Assembly: GCA_038373885.1 (NCBI GenBank)
Contig: JAWZYV010011619.1
Location: 2,108,001-2,172,000, forward strand
Direction of reading: 5' to 3'
DNA: 64,000 nucleotides
Origin: Cheiracanthium punctorium
Lineage: Eukaryota > Arthropoda > Arachnida > Araneae > Cheiracanthiidae
The notes below the pieces were generated by a model. That model was given only the letters and a program-made list of their open reading frames with translations. It had not been told where the DNA came from and did not search any database. Position numbers and translations under genes: made by a program. Shown one piece after another: positions 44,803 through 56,457 of this stretch. Numbering within the stretch: the first letter of the stretch is position 1; each line of letters starts with the position of its first letter.

Positions 44803-45253
44803 AAAATTTCTCGACCCATGAAAAGAAATGCATTCCATCGAAGGACGAACTTAGTGGTCCATTGTATGGTGAGTCTGATATATTGATTGTGTAGTTTTTT
44901 ATTTAGTTATTTATATATATCTCGCAATTGATACCTGTTGTAATTTATTTTTTACAGAAAAAAGCATCGATGATTTATATCTGCCAGAAGTCATTCATTA
45001 TTTCCTAGACTCAAAATTGATGACAGTTTTCTCAATGAAAGTCCCTCTTCATGGAATAATAACGCTGAGTTTCTAGATGCTAAAATAACAATATCAATGC
45101 TTAGAGCAGTGAATACAGCTGAAAGAGCGGTAAAAATGATGCAGGACTTTCATGGTTTAATAACGATTGAGGAGGAACAAAGGCAGTTGTTGCTACGTTG
45201 TGTACAAGAATATCCACGAAAATCCATCTTGATTGTAATAAACAAACGTTGAA
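44803..45253 (+). pseudogene. Decayed gene copy of an uncharacterised arthropod family, with an apparent intron
   Basis: A first segment (44803-44869) reads STHEKKCIPSKDELSGPLY with one leftover base. A GTGAGT donor at 44870 and a TTATTTTTTACAG acceptor ending at 44956 bound an 87-bp AT-rich intron. The phase continues as EKSIDDLYLPEVIHYFLDSK and LMTVFSMKVPLHG. A frame change then gives SSWNNNAEFLDAK, LRAVNTAERAVKMMQDF and LITIEEEQRQLLLRCVQEY before a stop at about 45251. I recall arthropod hypothetical proteins with a conserved VNDTAERGV..L..EYN..LT.DEEQKQ.LLQVV segment after a FF..L...FL...P..W segment, and this copy follows that plan. The frame change shows decay. It may belong to the same protein type as 13687-14390. 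Confidence 0.55.
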
Positions 45254-48200
45254 ATGAAAATATGTATAATGTTTCTTTTATTATAATATGCTTCTTTTAT
45301 AATGTGAATATTTGCTTTGACTAAAATGGTGTCTTATGTCCCAAAGAAACATGCATTTTACATTCTTTCCACAGTATTCCCCATACATGATTTTACGTTC
45401 AACTCTGACCTAAAGTCGGCACGGGTTACCGTTATCGTATTGCAATAATACTTTGTATTTATGTTGGAAAATTTATAAGCTTTTCAGTGATTAAGCAAAT
45501 TTTTACCTCAGCAATAAAATTTCCAATGCTACATTATTGTGTGATTCTAGTACACTATTTAGATAATCAACTTCTCTTCGGAAAATTGAATTTCTGTTGC
45601 CATAGTTGGGTATGTTTCAGTACTGGCGTAGTTCTGACGACTTTTGCATCAGTTCGCATTTATTTACTACTTCTGATTTATTGTACGAAATTTTTAAAGG
45701 GACTTTTATATCATTTTTATGTTTTCAGGCGAAATACAACTTACACTTCATAATTTTTAAAAGGACTTTTGAAACCTTGGTGCACGAAAGCAGCGAATAT
45801 TTCTAGTATTTCATTTTTATATCTCAAATATTGACTCTGATCTCGTGACTGACTTCGCGATCTAGAACTTACAATTTACCAAATATCATCCAAAACTGTG
45901 TAGGTGCAATTAATTAAAATGACTATTTTTTAAAGAAAACTGACTGCAAATTACTTCACCATAACGAAAAAATATTCCGATTGTACAATAGTAAGTTCTG
46001 GCATTTTCTTACCAAATACAGAAGATATTACCAAGCTCGATTCAGTTGGAACTTATTTTTAGCGCCAGACTCGGCGATAAATCGCCAAAAGTAGCGCTAA
46101 ACTAAAGTATCCCTCTTCGAATAAAAAACAAATATTGAAACCGGCTCACGTGGTAAAAAGTTATCATTGAACATACATAAAAAAATAAGCGTATTACAAA
46201 TTTATAACCTTCTCCTTTCTGAAGTCAGTTAATATATATATATGCATATTTACCTTAACCTCAGAAATATTTCGCTCTGTAAACTGACGTCATGTTTGGT
46301 TCATTACATTTCCCTGCTACCACAATTTGGTTTCTTAGACATAATGTTGTTTCTCCAGAAAACATAAATCTTGATATCAAGCATCCCAGGATAATGAAAG
46401 TTCATACATTAGGCATTCATTATTTCTCGAAGATGAATCTCCCCTTACATGCTTAAAACTTCATTCATCACGTTGATTAATAACGATTCCGACTTAGTGT
46501 TGAACCACTACTTATTAAGTATACTTTATCAAAATTAACATCTCACCCGAAAGCGTCAAAATACCACCAGTCGGATAATCGGAATAACGGGATTGACCAT
46601 AAGTAGTATAATTTTGCGTATTTATGCAAACGGGCGTTTTAATTAAAATTCCGAGAGCTTTTGAATAATTTGGAAAGTTAGCGTTTGTAAAACAGAACTT
46701 ATCAGGCTTGCATGCGCAATAATGATTTAACAGGCACTACTTCCATATGGGTAGTGCTAAATGAATTATTTGCTGCATTATTTATTAGGAAATGTGTTGT
46801 TTTATACCAAGTGCTACGGAACATTTAATATTTTGTATGAATATGTAGTATTAACAGAACATACTTGAATGGGTATCAATCAAAATATCAGCTATTTCCT
46901 TTATTATTTAGTCACTGATGAAAATATTGTTGGCAAAACCAGGCAAAATTATTCGGAGAGTTAAAGAGCAATAGAAATATTAGAATGTTTTACAAAAACC
47001 TTAAATAGTATTATTTTGTTAAAATACTAAGTTTCAGGGTAATCCTCCGTTTTGGACTCATAAGTTTGATAAGTTTTTGAGTACCCTATTTTCTAAATTA
47101 TACTAAAAATCTCATTATGATTTGCTTGAAATATCATATTTGCGTGATTTTAATTTAAAAAAATCTAATTAAAAAGTTATTTCTATCGAAAATATTAATA
47201 AATAAAATGAGTTTCCATTCATATTATTTTCAAGTATGATTATAAAACTATAAGTATGATACAAAGTGAAGTTTTCTTTTGTGCGCCAAGAAATTTCTGC
47301 AATATACTAGCAAGCTTTGTAAAAACTCGAAAAATGCAGTTCCGAAATTCTTTCTTTCAACAAATAAAATGCTTACATCTGATGTAAAACGAAGCCAGGT
47401 GCTAGCTTCATCAAACAGAGAAAAGTCTAATACAAAGAACCTATACTTTTTTTCAGTCATCCCTCTAAACTTTTGTAAATAATTTTTAGACTCAAAGTTT
47501 GGCTCGTTACAAAAGTGAAGTATTCCAGTACTCCACAAAACTCAAAATGAAGAAAATTATGCATGTATTTTTCATGTGTTCCTTTCATATAGGTTTCTTT
47601 TCTTCTTCATTATTATTATTATTTAAATGAAGAGAACTCTTGCAAATTTATTTTTTTTAATGTAGAAAAAAAGGTTTTTGTCTTATGCGACTTCTCTTTA
47701 AATTATTCTTAGTAAAAATGTGACTATGTAATATTTTGCAACCAAGTTTTATGCCAAGAAGAAGCAAATGAAAGCTCACAAAATGTTAAGTTTTCTTGTG
47801 CATTTTTTCACTTTGTGCTTTAAATATTTGAATAATATTTCGAATTACAAATTCGCAGTCTAGTTTTAATGTAGTAAAGCCGAGTTCGTTATTTGTTTCA
47901 TTTGCATTTAAATGTTTTCATGTTATTTCAAATTAAAATGCTTTACACAATTTATAAATCTCTCGATAAGCCATTGGAAAAATCATCCTGCGCTAAAGTT
48001 TGTTTTCTAAAATAAAATCTGAATACTGAAAGTACGTTATCATTTAAAATGATAGCTATCGCAGTAAGAAAAATTACGTTTTTTTAATTTATTTTTTTTT
48101 AACTACAGCACTCCGTAAATTACCTTTTTTATTCCAAATTCGGATTGTGGATAAAATTAATTTTATGCTTATTTTTACTACTAATTTTTATTACAATAAC

Positions 48201-48829
48201 GAAGAAATACAGAGATATTAAGTTAAAAAATATTGTAGCACGTATTTTATCGATTTTCCCGCCGAAAACTTTTAAATCTAACCAACGTATTGCTAAATAT
48301 GCATTCTGAGACATTTGGATGTTATCTTCTATTTTTTTTTTCAGTCATCTATACTTTGTTTCTATAGCTATAAAAACATATATATAATTCTTAACCTGCA
48401 AAACGCGTAGTTATTGAAATATTAAACATATTGAAACACACTGCACACTTATTAACGAAACATTGTACATTTTATAAAATGTTAATTGTAATGAACATAG
48501 ACTGGAATTTTCAGAAACGAATTAATTGAACAAGTACGTGTACCCTGTAAATATGTATAAAAGTTATTATAAATGAAATAATTAAAATTTTGTAAAATAG
48601 CACGCATTAGTGGCACTTATAAATCAAGGACGTGAAATTGTCGTGATTGGTAAATAGCCTTTATGTGTGTTATTGTACAAAGTTTTAATTATTTCATCTT
48701 TTAAACAATAGATTCGTTTGTAATATTTGTTGTTAAAAGTCATTATAGTTTTCAAAGCGAAGTGATCCAAAAACATTATATTACCTAGCATATAAATTTA
48801 AGAGCATCTAAAATTTTTGGAAGAATTGA
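45254..48829. other. AT-rich sequence with one palindrome
   Basis: At 46058-46101, TTTAGCGC pairs with GCGCTAAA and GGCGAT pairs with ATCGCC, forming a nested hairpin. Otherwise no repeat or gene was recognised. Overlapping frames at 45487-45806 and 47248-47538 lack any gene-like context. Confidence 0.4.
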
Positions 48830-49075
48830 AAATGTGGAACTTTGCGAAATATCTTGTTTAATTTTCTCTTCTACTGAACTATCCATTTATCTTTCTGATT
48901 AATAGTGTGTTTATCGGTTTATCTTTCGACCAACTCAATTAAGCTTATTAGAGTTAGAAAATTCAATAATGGAATATTCAACCCACATTCTTTGGATTTT
49001 AAACATACCTGAGGAAATTTTTCTTCGCCACGTGTTTGTAAATTTTAATTTTTGTCGAATTAGTATTTACTTAAA
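48830..49075 (-). repeat. Dispersed repeat, inverted partner of 37790-38030
   Basis: The reverse complement carries the same ordered blocks as 37790-38030, including AGCTTAATTGAGTTGGTCGA. Confidence 0.75.
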
Positions 49076-51145
49076 AGCAAACTTGAAATTGAGAAAATGA
49101 TTGATTAAAGACACTATAAATGAAGCTTTTTCTTGGAGAAACAGACACATGTTGGTATTTTAGGCAGGTAAATTACATATTTTTAAATACTTAACTTTAA
49201 TTAAATAATTTTGTCTTGAACGTACTCAAACAAATATCATAATAAAGTTACATGGGAGAGGATGAATTTTCAATACACCAAACATTTTTGCTACATGTGT
49301 AAATATCCGGGAAATGCTTCTCAAAATATTGCTTTAGGGGTACACTATATTGTTGCTGAAACGGGGGATAGCTTGTAATCATACTTTATTTGTTTTTTGA
49401 AAAACTCACTGCCGAATTTTTATTCCGATATCCTTTCTATTCAATTAGCGTCATCCGTTGGTGATCACGAGAATAAATTTTGAAATTTAATATGTAAACT
49501 TCATGAATGTCCATGAGTAATGCTGCAAATGGTACATTCAAATCAATTTTTGTAATATTTTTGTAGATTTTGAAAATGGTCCATGCTTTGAAGACACATT
49601 TTAACTGTTAATGCATTTCCAGTCTTGGGAACAAAATTTATTTTCTCGAATATTTAAGCAAAATTACAGCATCAATAAATTTGTTTCCTTTTTGTTGTGA
49701 GCTTTACATCTGAATTTAAAATTGCTTATCGACTAATCGAACTCTTGTTCAGAAAAATCAAAATTTATGTTTTTTTTAATTTAAAAACTATACATATATG
49801 CATAAATTAAGTAACTTTTTTCCTCATTTTAAAAGCATTTCTGAATACATGAAAAAATCTGCAACGTTAGTTTTTTTAAAAATGATGTGTAACTCTCTGC
49901 CATATTTCATTTACGAGATGCAAAGCAACATGCACACTGATTTATGTTTTAGCTTAAAAAAAGGCTTTCTTTCCCATTATAAAAATACTAATGGAAAAAT
50001 TCTAATATTTTACACAAAACGGAAATAGAAAAAAATATATGTTTAAGAAATATATATCAAATAAAACGTAAGAAGTTATTCATGCATTTGTTATTCATAC
50101 CTTAATGTGTTTCTTCTTATACATACAAACTCTCAATTTCAAACACAAGAAGAATGCTTTTTTAAAAGACTCAGATGCAAAGCTTTCTATTCCAGGAAGC
50201 CAAACTGCTTAATTTAATTTACAAAATTCTCCCCTTTTCTTAAGTATATCATTTCCCATTTCTTGACAATGGGAGTGGTATTAAAGAATTTATTTTTTTA
50301 AGCTTTAATATAAGTGAATTATTAGATAGCACTTACAAAATGATGCACGAGTCGTGAAGATATTACTTTTTTTGTGTGTAGATGAAATTTTAGAAAATAA
50401 AAATATCCCCTTGTGTGTAGTGATTTAATTAGTTTTTATGGATTTCTAAAAAACCAGTGAGTAATACATATAAAAATAAACGCAATAACTCTTTCATTAA
50501 CTTTAGTTTATACTACTGTTCTATTCCATTATTAGAACTTACAGAAAGTATTTAAATGCTTGTTTCATTAAAAAAAAATTCATTGCACACGAATAGTTTG
50601 TAACTCTTCTATAATATATCGCTGGCACCTTGTAGAGATTTTTTTTCCAGTGAGTAAGATTCTCTTCTGTAGTTTCTAATTATTGAAAATGAATCAAACA
50701 CTAATCTCGTTTTTGTCTGTTGTCGTATTTTAAATATGTTTTCAGATGAAAAATGCAACATTAAATTTAAAATGATTTAAAAATCAAAATGTACTTTATT
50801 TTCTCATTTACATTCATTACTTACAATAGCTATAATTTATTGTCATCTTCATTATTTGCTTAAAATATATTTTTTTCTCAAATTATCAATGATGGATGAC
50901 ATCTATTTTTATACCTTTTCATGTTAATCGTTCATGGTAAATGTGATTAGCCCTAAAGTACTTTCCATATGTACTTCCGATGCCGAAATTCCCTAGTAAC
51001 TGAAAATTATTCTCCGCACTTTCATCAGTATATGCAGTTAATGCAACAAACTTTAATTAGAAGTTTACATTACTATTTTCTTTCAGTACTTACCCATGTC
51101 GCACACATGTTGGCAGTAATGTTGCGGTGACGTTACTGCCATTAT
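49076..51145. other. AT-rich sequence, nothing recognised
   Basis: No repeat partner or coding segment identified. Confidence 0.4.
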
Positions 51146-51640
51146 GTGTGCTATATGAGCATTTTTCAAAGGAGCTACATCGGTGGATCAAAAAGTGAGG
51201 TAACAAGAGCTTTCGAGGGTAAGCATATTCCCCGAGTTAATGAAATTCCATGTATAGATAGGCGGTGTAATACGATTTTTGTGATTAATGAAAACCTAGC
51301 CATAGAAAATTCTTCGCAAACTAGTGGAAAACGAAATCTTCTTACATGACAACGCCCACCCGCAAAACGACCTTTGTCACACTTGGTTGGCTACAGAAAC
51401 GTATCGTAACACCCTCCCTAGAGTCCGGATCTCGCTCATCCCTTCGGGCCGTTGAAGAAAAATGTGGCGGGATGTCCAAACCGATGCTGCAGCTCAGGAC
51501 ATCGTCGTTAAGTGGCTCAACAACCAGGACCCTGATTTCACAAACGCTGCTTTTGATAGATTTGTATACAGATGGCATAAATGCTTTGATGATCATGGAG
51601 GCTATGCGGAAAAATTATCTGTAGCAAATACCTTGCCGTG
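51146..51640 (+). pseudogene. Mariner-type transposase relic, internally deleted
   Basis: FLHDNAHP-like LHDNAHPQNDL (about 51340) is followed in another frame by HPP, a stop, SPDLAHPFGPLKKNVAG, and then in a third frame by VQTDAAAQDIVVKWLNNQ and FDRFVYRWHKCFDDHGGYAE. This is the order LHDNARPH / HPPYSPDLAPSDFHLFGPLKK / WL / LV.RW.KC....GDYVEK seen at the C-terminal half of mariner transposases. The APSDFHL part is shortened. The N-terminal half is missing, and GGTGGATCAAAAAGTGAGG at about 51181 could be what remains of the left terminal repeat. Frame changes and the deletion make it inactive. Confidence 0.7.
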
Positions 51641-52778
51641 TCTGTCAATCTCTTGCTTTCTTATAAAAGAAAGATTTAGTTTGATATATTATTTAATAGA
51701 AACGTTTCTTTTTTTCTTTTTTTTTTTTTTAATTTGACCTCCTTGTGTTGGATTAATTTTGTTATGGTTAAAATTTGACGAAAACTAAAGCCTAAGATGA
51801 TCGTACAGTGGTATTATGCCGCGCATAACCTGCCTGGCAAGTACTCCTAGGATTACGCTGAAAAAATTAAAAATGATTGACATACACCAAAACACTAAAA
51901 AAAACTAAAGACTCTATGAATTGCAAATAAATTCCATTTATTCTTAGTCATTCCACTAATATTAATTAAAAGACGATATTGACATAATTTTAAACTCAAA
52001 AACATGTCTGGGGGAGATGTGGTTTTGGAGGATAAGGGGTATCCACAAAAGGTTTGAAACACAAATAATAAATAAATTACTTGGGATATTCACCATTATG
52101 ATGAGGTAGCCATCTTTACGCAGGACACGATCGACGCGTGCACTATTGGAACCGCTTTCTTTCTCTTAAGCCATCATCAAGCCACCGATTCCATGTTTCT
52201 TTTGAACACAACTTGATCATATTGATTCGAAGCACACACTGATTTTTTAAGCCCGTTCACACCTTTATCAAACTCTCTTCTGCTTCTTCTTTTTTTTAGC
52301 ACACTCGTTCTGTCGTCTTTTTTTCTTCTCTCACGGGGCTGTTTCCTTTTTTCTTACCCCCTCTTACATCATTGGCTGGAGTTTCTGATTTGTTCGTATC
52401 GGGGAATTAATGCATCCTCTCGTCGAATCCCAGACATGTAGGTGGGTCATCGGGGAATATACCCCGCCAAATTTGCATATCATTTTCGGCCATAAATATT
52501 TTCGGCCATAAATATTCTAACGTTGACAGTTCATTGTGCTATAGTGTCCAGACTGTCCATTGCCTGGCGCCTCTTCTAATTTACGGTCCACTTGTGTGGT
52601 CTTCCCATGGGAACCGTCTCAAAATTATATTTTACTGCTGTTTCACTTCACCACACTCCTCGTATTAATTCCTGGGGAAAAAAACCACTTTACTGGTTTT
52701 ACTAGTACATAAACATCCAACCGAGTGACACAAAAAGGGTATTGGATAGCGAAACACTACTTCACTCATTTGTGTATA
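51641..52778. other. Pyrimidine-rich, GC-richer region of unknown nature
   Basis: From about 52020 to 52700 the sequence is less AT-rich and has T/C-rich runs. ATTTTCGGCCATAAAT is tandemly doubled at 52482-52513. It may be an old LTR or other element; no matching copy was found. Confidence 0.3.
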
Positions 52779-53370
52779 CAAGGTGGTTATAGTTAAACTT
52801 GCTCTCTAAGCAGCGTTCTGAAGCTTGAACGGGTTTGTAAATTTCCACCAAATATAGAATAATGTGATTCAGGGTTCGTATGGGGCCTTAATTTGATAAA
52901 ATTCCTAATTTTTGAAAAATGGTCCGAAAATGTACTAGTACTTGAAATACTTGAAAGAACACCTTTCCGTATTTTGTAGAAAACATGAACACTTTTAAAA
53001 TATCGGATTATTTTGCGGCTATATTTCAAAAAATCAGAATTTTAGCGAATCCAGAGCATTACATTACGATTCTAACAAGAAGTACTTAGATTTTTTTTTA
53101 TTAAGTTCAAGTGACATGTAGATGGCGCTTGTGTAAGAAATCACCTAAAAAAATGACCCAAATCAGCCATTGAATGCTAAAAAACTAATACAAAAATACT
53201 GAATTTGTTTGCACATTTCATTGCTGAATTTGTTTTTTTCATGAAAAACGCCATCTAGTGGGCATTTGTGGTGCTTTTTTTTTGTTTCCTTGAGCGCATC
53301 TCATGTATAGTCTAAATAAGAAATATAGTTACAATACGTTTACCGTTTTAGTTGTAGAATCCTGTTGATA

Positions 53371-54906
53371 CACTGCTCAAAACAATTAAAGGATATTGTA
53401 AGTTTTATATAAAATAAAGATATAATCAAAATTTTTTTTGCCGAAAATGGAAGAAGAGAATCGCAAATGCAATTTTTTTCTGATTTTCAAACTGTGGAGT
53501 ATGCTAATTTTAAGTTCGACGTCAAAAACGTCGCTTCAGCGGCAACGAATGAAATTGGACTTTCAACTGAATAAAAGACAATGAAGACAAGGATGATCGG
53601 CATTCAGTGACTGCTTTGTTTCGATGAGTACGATGTCTCAGCGAAGTCATTTAACCGATTCAGAAGCTTGGAGAGTTGTCGGTAGGTTAGAAAGGGGCCA
53701 AACTCAAGCCGAAGTAGCGCAAGCCATTGGAGTGTCGCAAAGTGTGATTTCCAGGATCTGGAACCGGTTTTTGGCGAATGGAAGTGCGGGCCGAAGACCA
53801 GGGCAAGGTCGTAGGCGGGCAACAACGCCCAATGAAGATCGTTATTTAGTGTTAACGGCTCGGAGACACCGGAATATGAACGCTACTCTTCTCCAACAAC
53901 ACCTTCGCTCGGCTACTGACACCACGGTTTCAACTCAGACTGTCCGAAACCGGCTCCATGGTGTAGGTCTGTATGCTCGCCGACCGATGCTATGTGTTAG
54001 ACTAACATCAAGGCATCGTCGCGACCGCAGGGAGTGGGCAACAGAGCATGTGAACTGGAGGAGAAATGAATGGAGCAATGTTTTTTTTTTCTGACGAGTC
54101 CCGTTTTTCAGTTCATCCTGATAATAGGCGTATTTTCATCTGGAGGGACCGTGGCAGTAGGAATAATCCTGCGTTCGTGCACGAAAGTGTCAGCTTTGGC
54201 GGTGGGGGAGTGTTGGTGTATGGTGGCATCTCCATTGACAAGCGCACAGACCTCTACATCATTCGAGATGGACCTCTGACTGGTCGCCGATATAGGGATG
54301 ACATCCGCAGACCTGTTGTAGTCCCTTACGCTGGCTGCAGCAATCGCAGATGACTTCATTTTAATGGACGATAACTGCAAGCCAGATCGTGCTAACCTGA
54401 TGGAGGATTTCCTTTTCGAGGAAGGAATCGTCCGAATGGAATAGCCAGCGTGTTCTCCAGACATGAATCCAATAGAGCACGTTTGGAACGCTCTAGGAAG
54501 ACGAGCTGCTGGCCGCCAACCACTCCCACAAACTCTCCAAGAACTGGAAAGAGCTCTTCTGGAAGAGAGGGACAGAATACCCCAACTCGTGATTAATAGC
54601 CTCATTGACTCCATGCCTCAAAGATGTACAACGTTGCTGGCCGTCCGTGAAAACCATACCCCCTACTGAAAATGATTTCCTTAGAAGAAAACACCTTTTC
54701 TTATTTTTTTTTCTCATATGCACAAATTGTGTTTTTTTCCTTTTCTACACAAATGCGCAATAAAATGCATTTTTTTCTGCCAAACAAGTGTAATTTATTC
54801 TCATATAACCTACTACGCCTGTCGTCCATGTATCAATCAGCTAAAAAGTTTCCCAGCCACAAGATCCACCTAAAACCGTAATATCCTTTAATTGTTTTGA
54901 ACAGTG
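53371..54906 (+). mobile_element. Tc1 element, 1536 bp, nearly complete
   Basis: The terminal inverted repeats begin CACTGCTCAAAACAATT at 53371 and, in reverse, CACTGTTCAAAACAATT at 54906. They match in about 26 of the first 27 positions. TA flanks both ends (53369-53370 and 54907-54908). It carries one transposase gene and sits inside copy B of the long-TIR family. Complete ends with a lightly damaged gene suggest a recent insertion. Confidence 0.95.
53624..54669 (+). pseudogene. Tc1 transposase, DD34E, inactivated
   Basis: The transposase cuts and pastes the element by recognising its TIRs. The N-terminal part (53624-54094) begins at MSTMSQRSHLTDSE and contains a paired-like helix-turn-helix (GQTQAEVAQAIGVSQSVISR) and a second one around TVSTQTVRNRLHGVG, separated by a GRPRR-like GRRPGQGRRR. 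Catalytic segments follow: FSDESRF, then FILMDDN, then SPDMNPIEH. The distance from the second aspartate to the glutamate is 34 residues. Three defects are visible: a frameshift in the T-run near 54082-54090, another near 54335-54350 (after VVPYAG) and a TAG in place of the expected tryptophan codon in RMEWPA at about 54439. The C-terminal end is at 54669. The start was chosen because it is the first ATG ahead of the helix-turn-helix; a second ATG follows three codons later. Confidence 0.92.
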
Positions 54907-54944
54907 TAGTTGAAGTTGAATTACCCCTCCCCTTGTATATTGTA

Positions 54945-56457
54945 TAGGGGAAAGCGGGGCACAGTTGGACAATTTTTCTTGTTTTATAATAATTTCCTTA
55001 ATTTTAATTAAAACAAAAAATTAAATACAGAACAAGAGTTTAACTTCTAGCTTTCATTTTAATTTTTTCCGAATTGTTCTTTAATTTATTTCTTGAAAAA
55101 ATATTAATTATCAAAACGTACTCATGTTTTCACATTGTGACTCTTGATGGGCACATTGAGACAGGGATTAGGCTACTGCTAGACAATAAGAAACACATGT
55201 AAAAGCGTCACTTACTTCGTGTCATGGGCAAGATGGTGAGGCATTAAATAAATTCACAAACACGATAAATAAAATACTGAAACAATTTGCATATGTACAA
55301 GATATTTCTTTATTCATACTGTTGTACAACTTTCCATCTTCGGGCCGTGGTAGCCCAGTGGTTAAGGCGTTGGTCTCGTAACCGGAAAGTTGCAGGTTCG
55401 ATGCCGACGTATCTCTAAAAACCACCGTGTACACACGGTGTATGTGCACGTTAAATCCGTTATTCCGAAACTCCTCTCGGCTGTCGCAGTTTCAACGGGT
55501 GCCAATATTCAGAAGTCCCCCACTTTCTGATGAAGATCCAAATTGTGGCGGTAAACTCCGAGAAGGATAAATGTAGCTCTATACGGCAAATTCAGTGACG
55601 TGAGCTGTCCTCTCCTGTCAAACAAACTTTTCATCATCACGCACCTTATACGCTCTACGCTGTTTGCTTATCTTTTTTTATGTTATCGACTGCTGCTTCT
55701 CACAAAATTCTCGAAATCATATTGAATAAACGTCTCCTTAGCAATGTGGAACCATGGAACCCAGAGATTAACATGCATATACAAAACCAGCTTTTTATGG
55801 CAGCACATTATTACTATTATTAAATATAGGCTGAGACATTCAACACAGAATATATGAAAATAGATTCCAAATAACTTACGTTTAGTAATAAAGATAAAAC
55901 AAATTTAAGAAATAAATCGGAAATAATAAAGTAACATCAAATTAAACAGGAAACAATAGAAAAATGTTTTTAAAAGTTCATTTTATCAGGTAATAACATC
56001 GGAAGTCTACTGTAAATTATAGCATTGTCATAGTTCTTTTAGCATCTCCACAAGCCGTAGGTTTACATTCAGTAGGGCACTGTGGCACTGTGCCCTAATC
56101 AGGATATCCCTCTGTAAACCCTAATAAGTCTTCTTAAATCCAAACTTAAAAGTTGTATAAAATTTATCAATAGAATAAAGGCCATTACTTCATGCCAATT
56201 ATGATAATTTAAGCTTTAAATTAACTCAAAGATATTGAATAGTGTATGTTAATTTACTGTTCAAATCCAAAAAACTTAAGACGTCTGATTTTTCCTGCAG
56301 TGGTAGTAGAAAAAAAAATGGCTGCGACTTCCTACAAGATGAAATGTGACAGTGACTAGTTTACAGTTTTTAAATATAGGTTAACTCAATTATGGAACTT
56401 CTATAATTTTTGAGCTTTTGAATCACAGGAAAATATATATCCTCCCACTTTCCCCTA
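54945..56457. mobile_element. DNA element with TAGGGGAAAG ends, containing a SINE
   Basis: The left end TAGGGGAAAGCGGGG (54945) and the right end, which in reverse reads TAGGGGAAAGTGGGA (56457), are inverted repeats. A GGGCACAGTTGGACA motif follows the left end. A short palindrome, AGGGCAC..GTGCCCT, is at 56074-56096. Without the SINE at 55339-55624 the element is about 1.2 kb, with no transposase frame. Its left end is only about 10 bp from copy B of the long-TIR family. Confidence 0.6.
55339..55624 (+). mobile_element. tRNA-derived SINE with target duplication
   Basis: A box TGGTAGCCCAGTGG (55348-55361) and B box GGTTCGATGCC (55395-55405) are well preserved. The anticodon-position triplet is CGT. 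The body includes GTGCACGTTAAATCCG, shared with 30860-31075. The flanks AACTTTCCATC (55328-55338) and AACTTTTCATC (55625-55635) are an 11-bp duplication with one mismatch. The minus-strand frame at 55222-55449 overlaps it and is a by-product. Confidence 0.85.

Larger units (their letters stand above)
52779..54936. mobile_element. Long-TIR miniature element (copy B), split by Tc1
   Basis: The left end after TA is CAAGGTGGTTATAGTTAAA. The right end, ACCCCTCCCCTTG then TA, lies at about 54921-54936. The two halves (about 52779-53370 and 54907-54936) are separated by the Tc1 at 53371-54906. The family is that of 605-1050: shared ends, an internal TGGCGC motif and GAGCGCATYTCRTGTA near the right end. 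Without the insert it is about 620 bp. Confidence 0.65.

Noticed and set aside
51342..51596. 84-codon minus-strand frame
   Set aside because: It is antisense to the mariner relic, whose motifs are on the plus strand.
54108..54614. 168-codon minus-strand frame
   Set aside because: It is the antisense shadow of the Tc1 transposase gene.
55341..55412. Possible functional tRNA gene with a CGT anticodon position
   Set aside because: The stems are incomplete, the sequence continues into a SINE body, and a target duplication is present.
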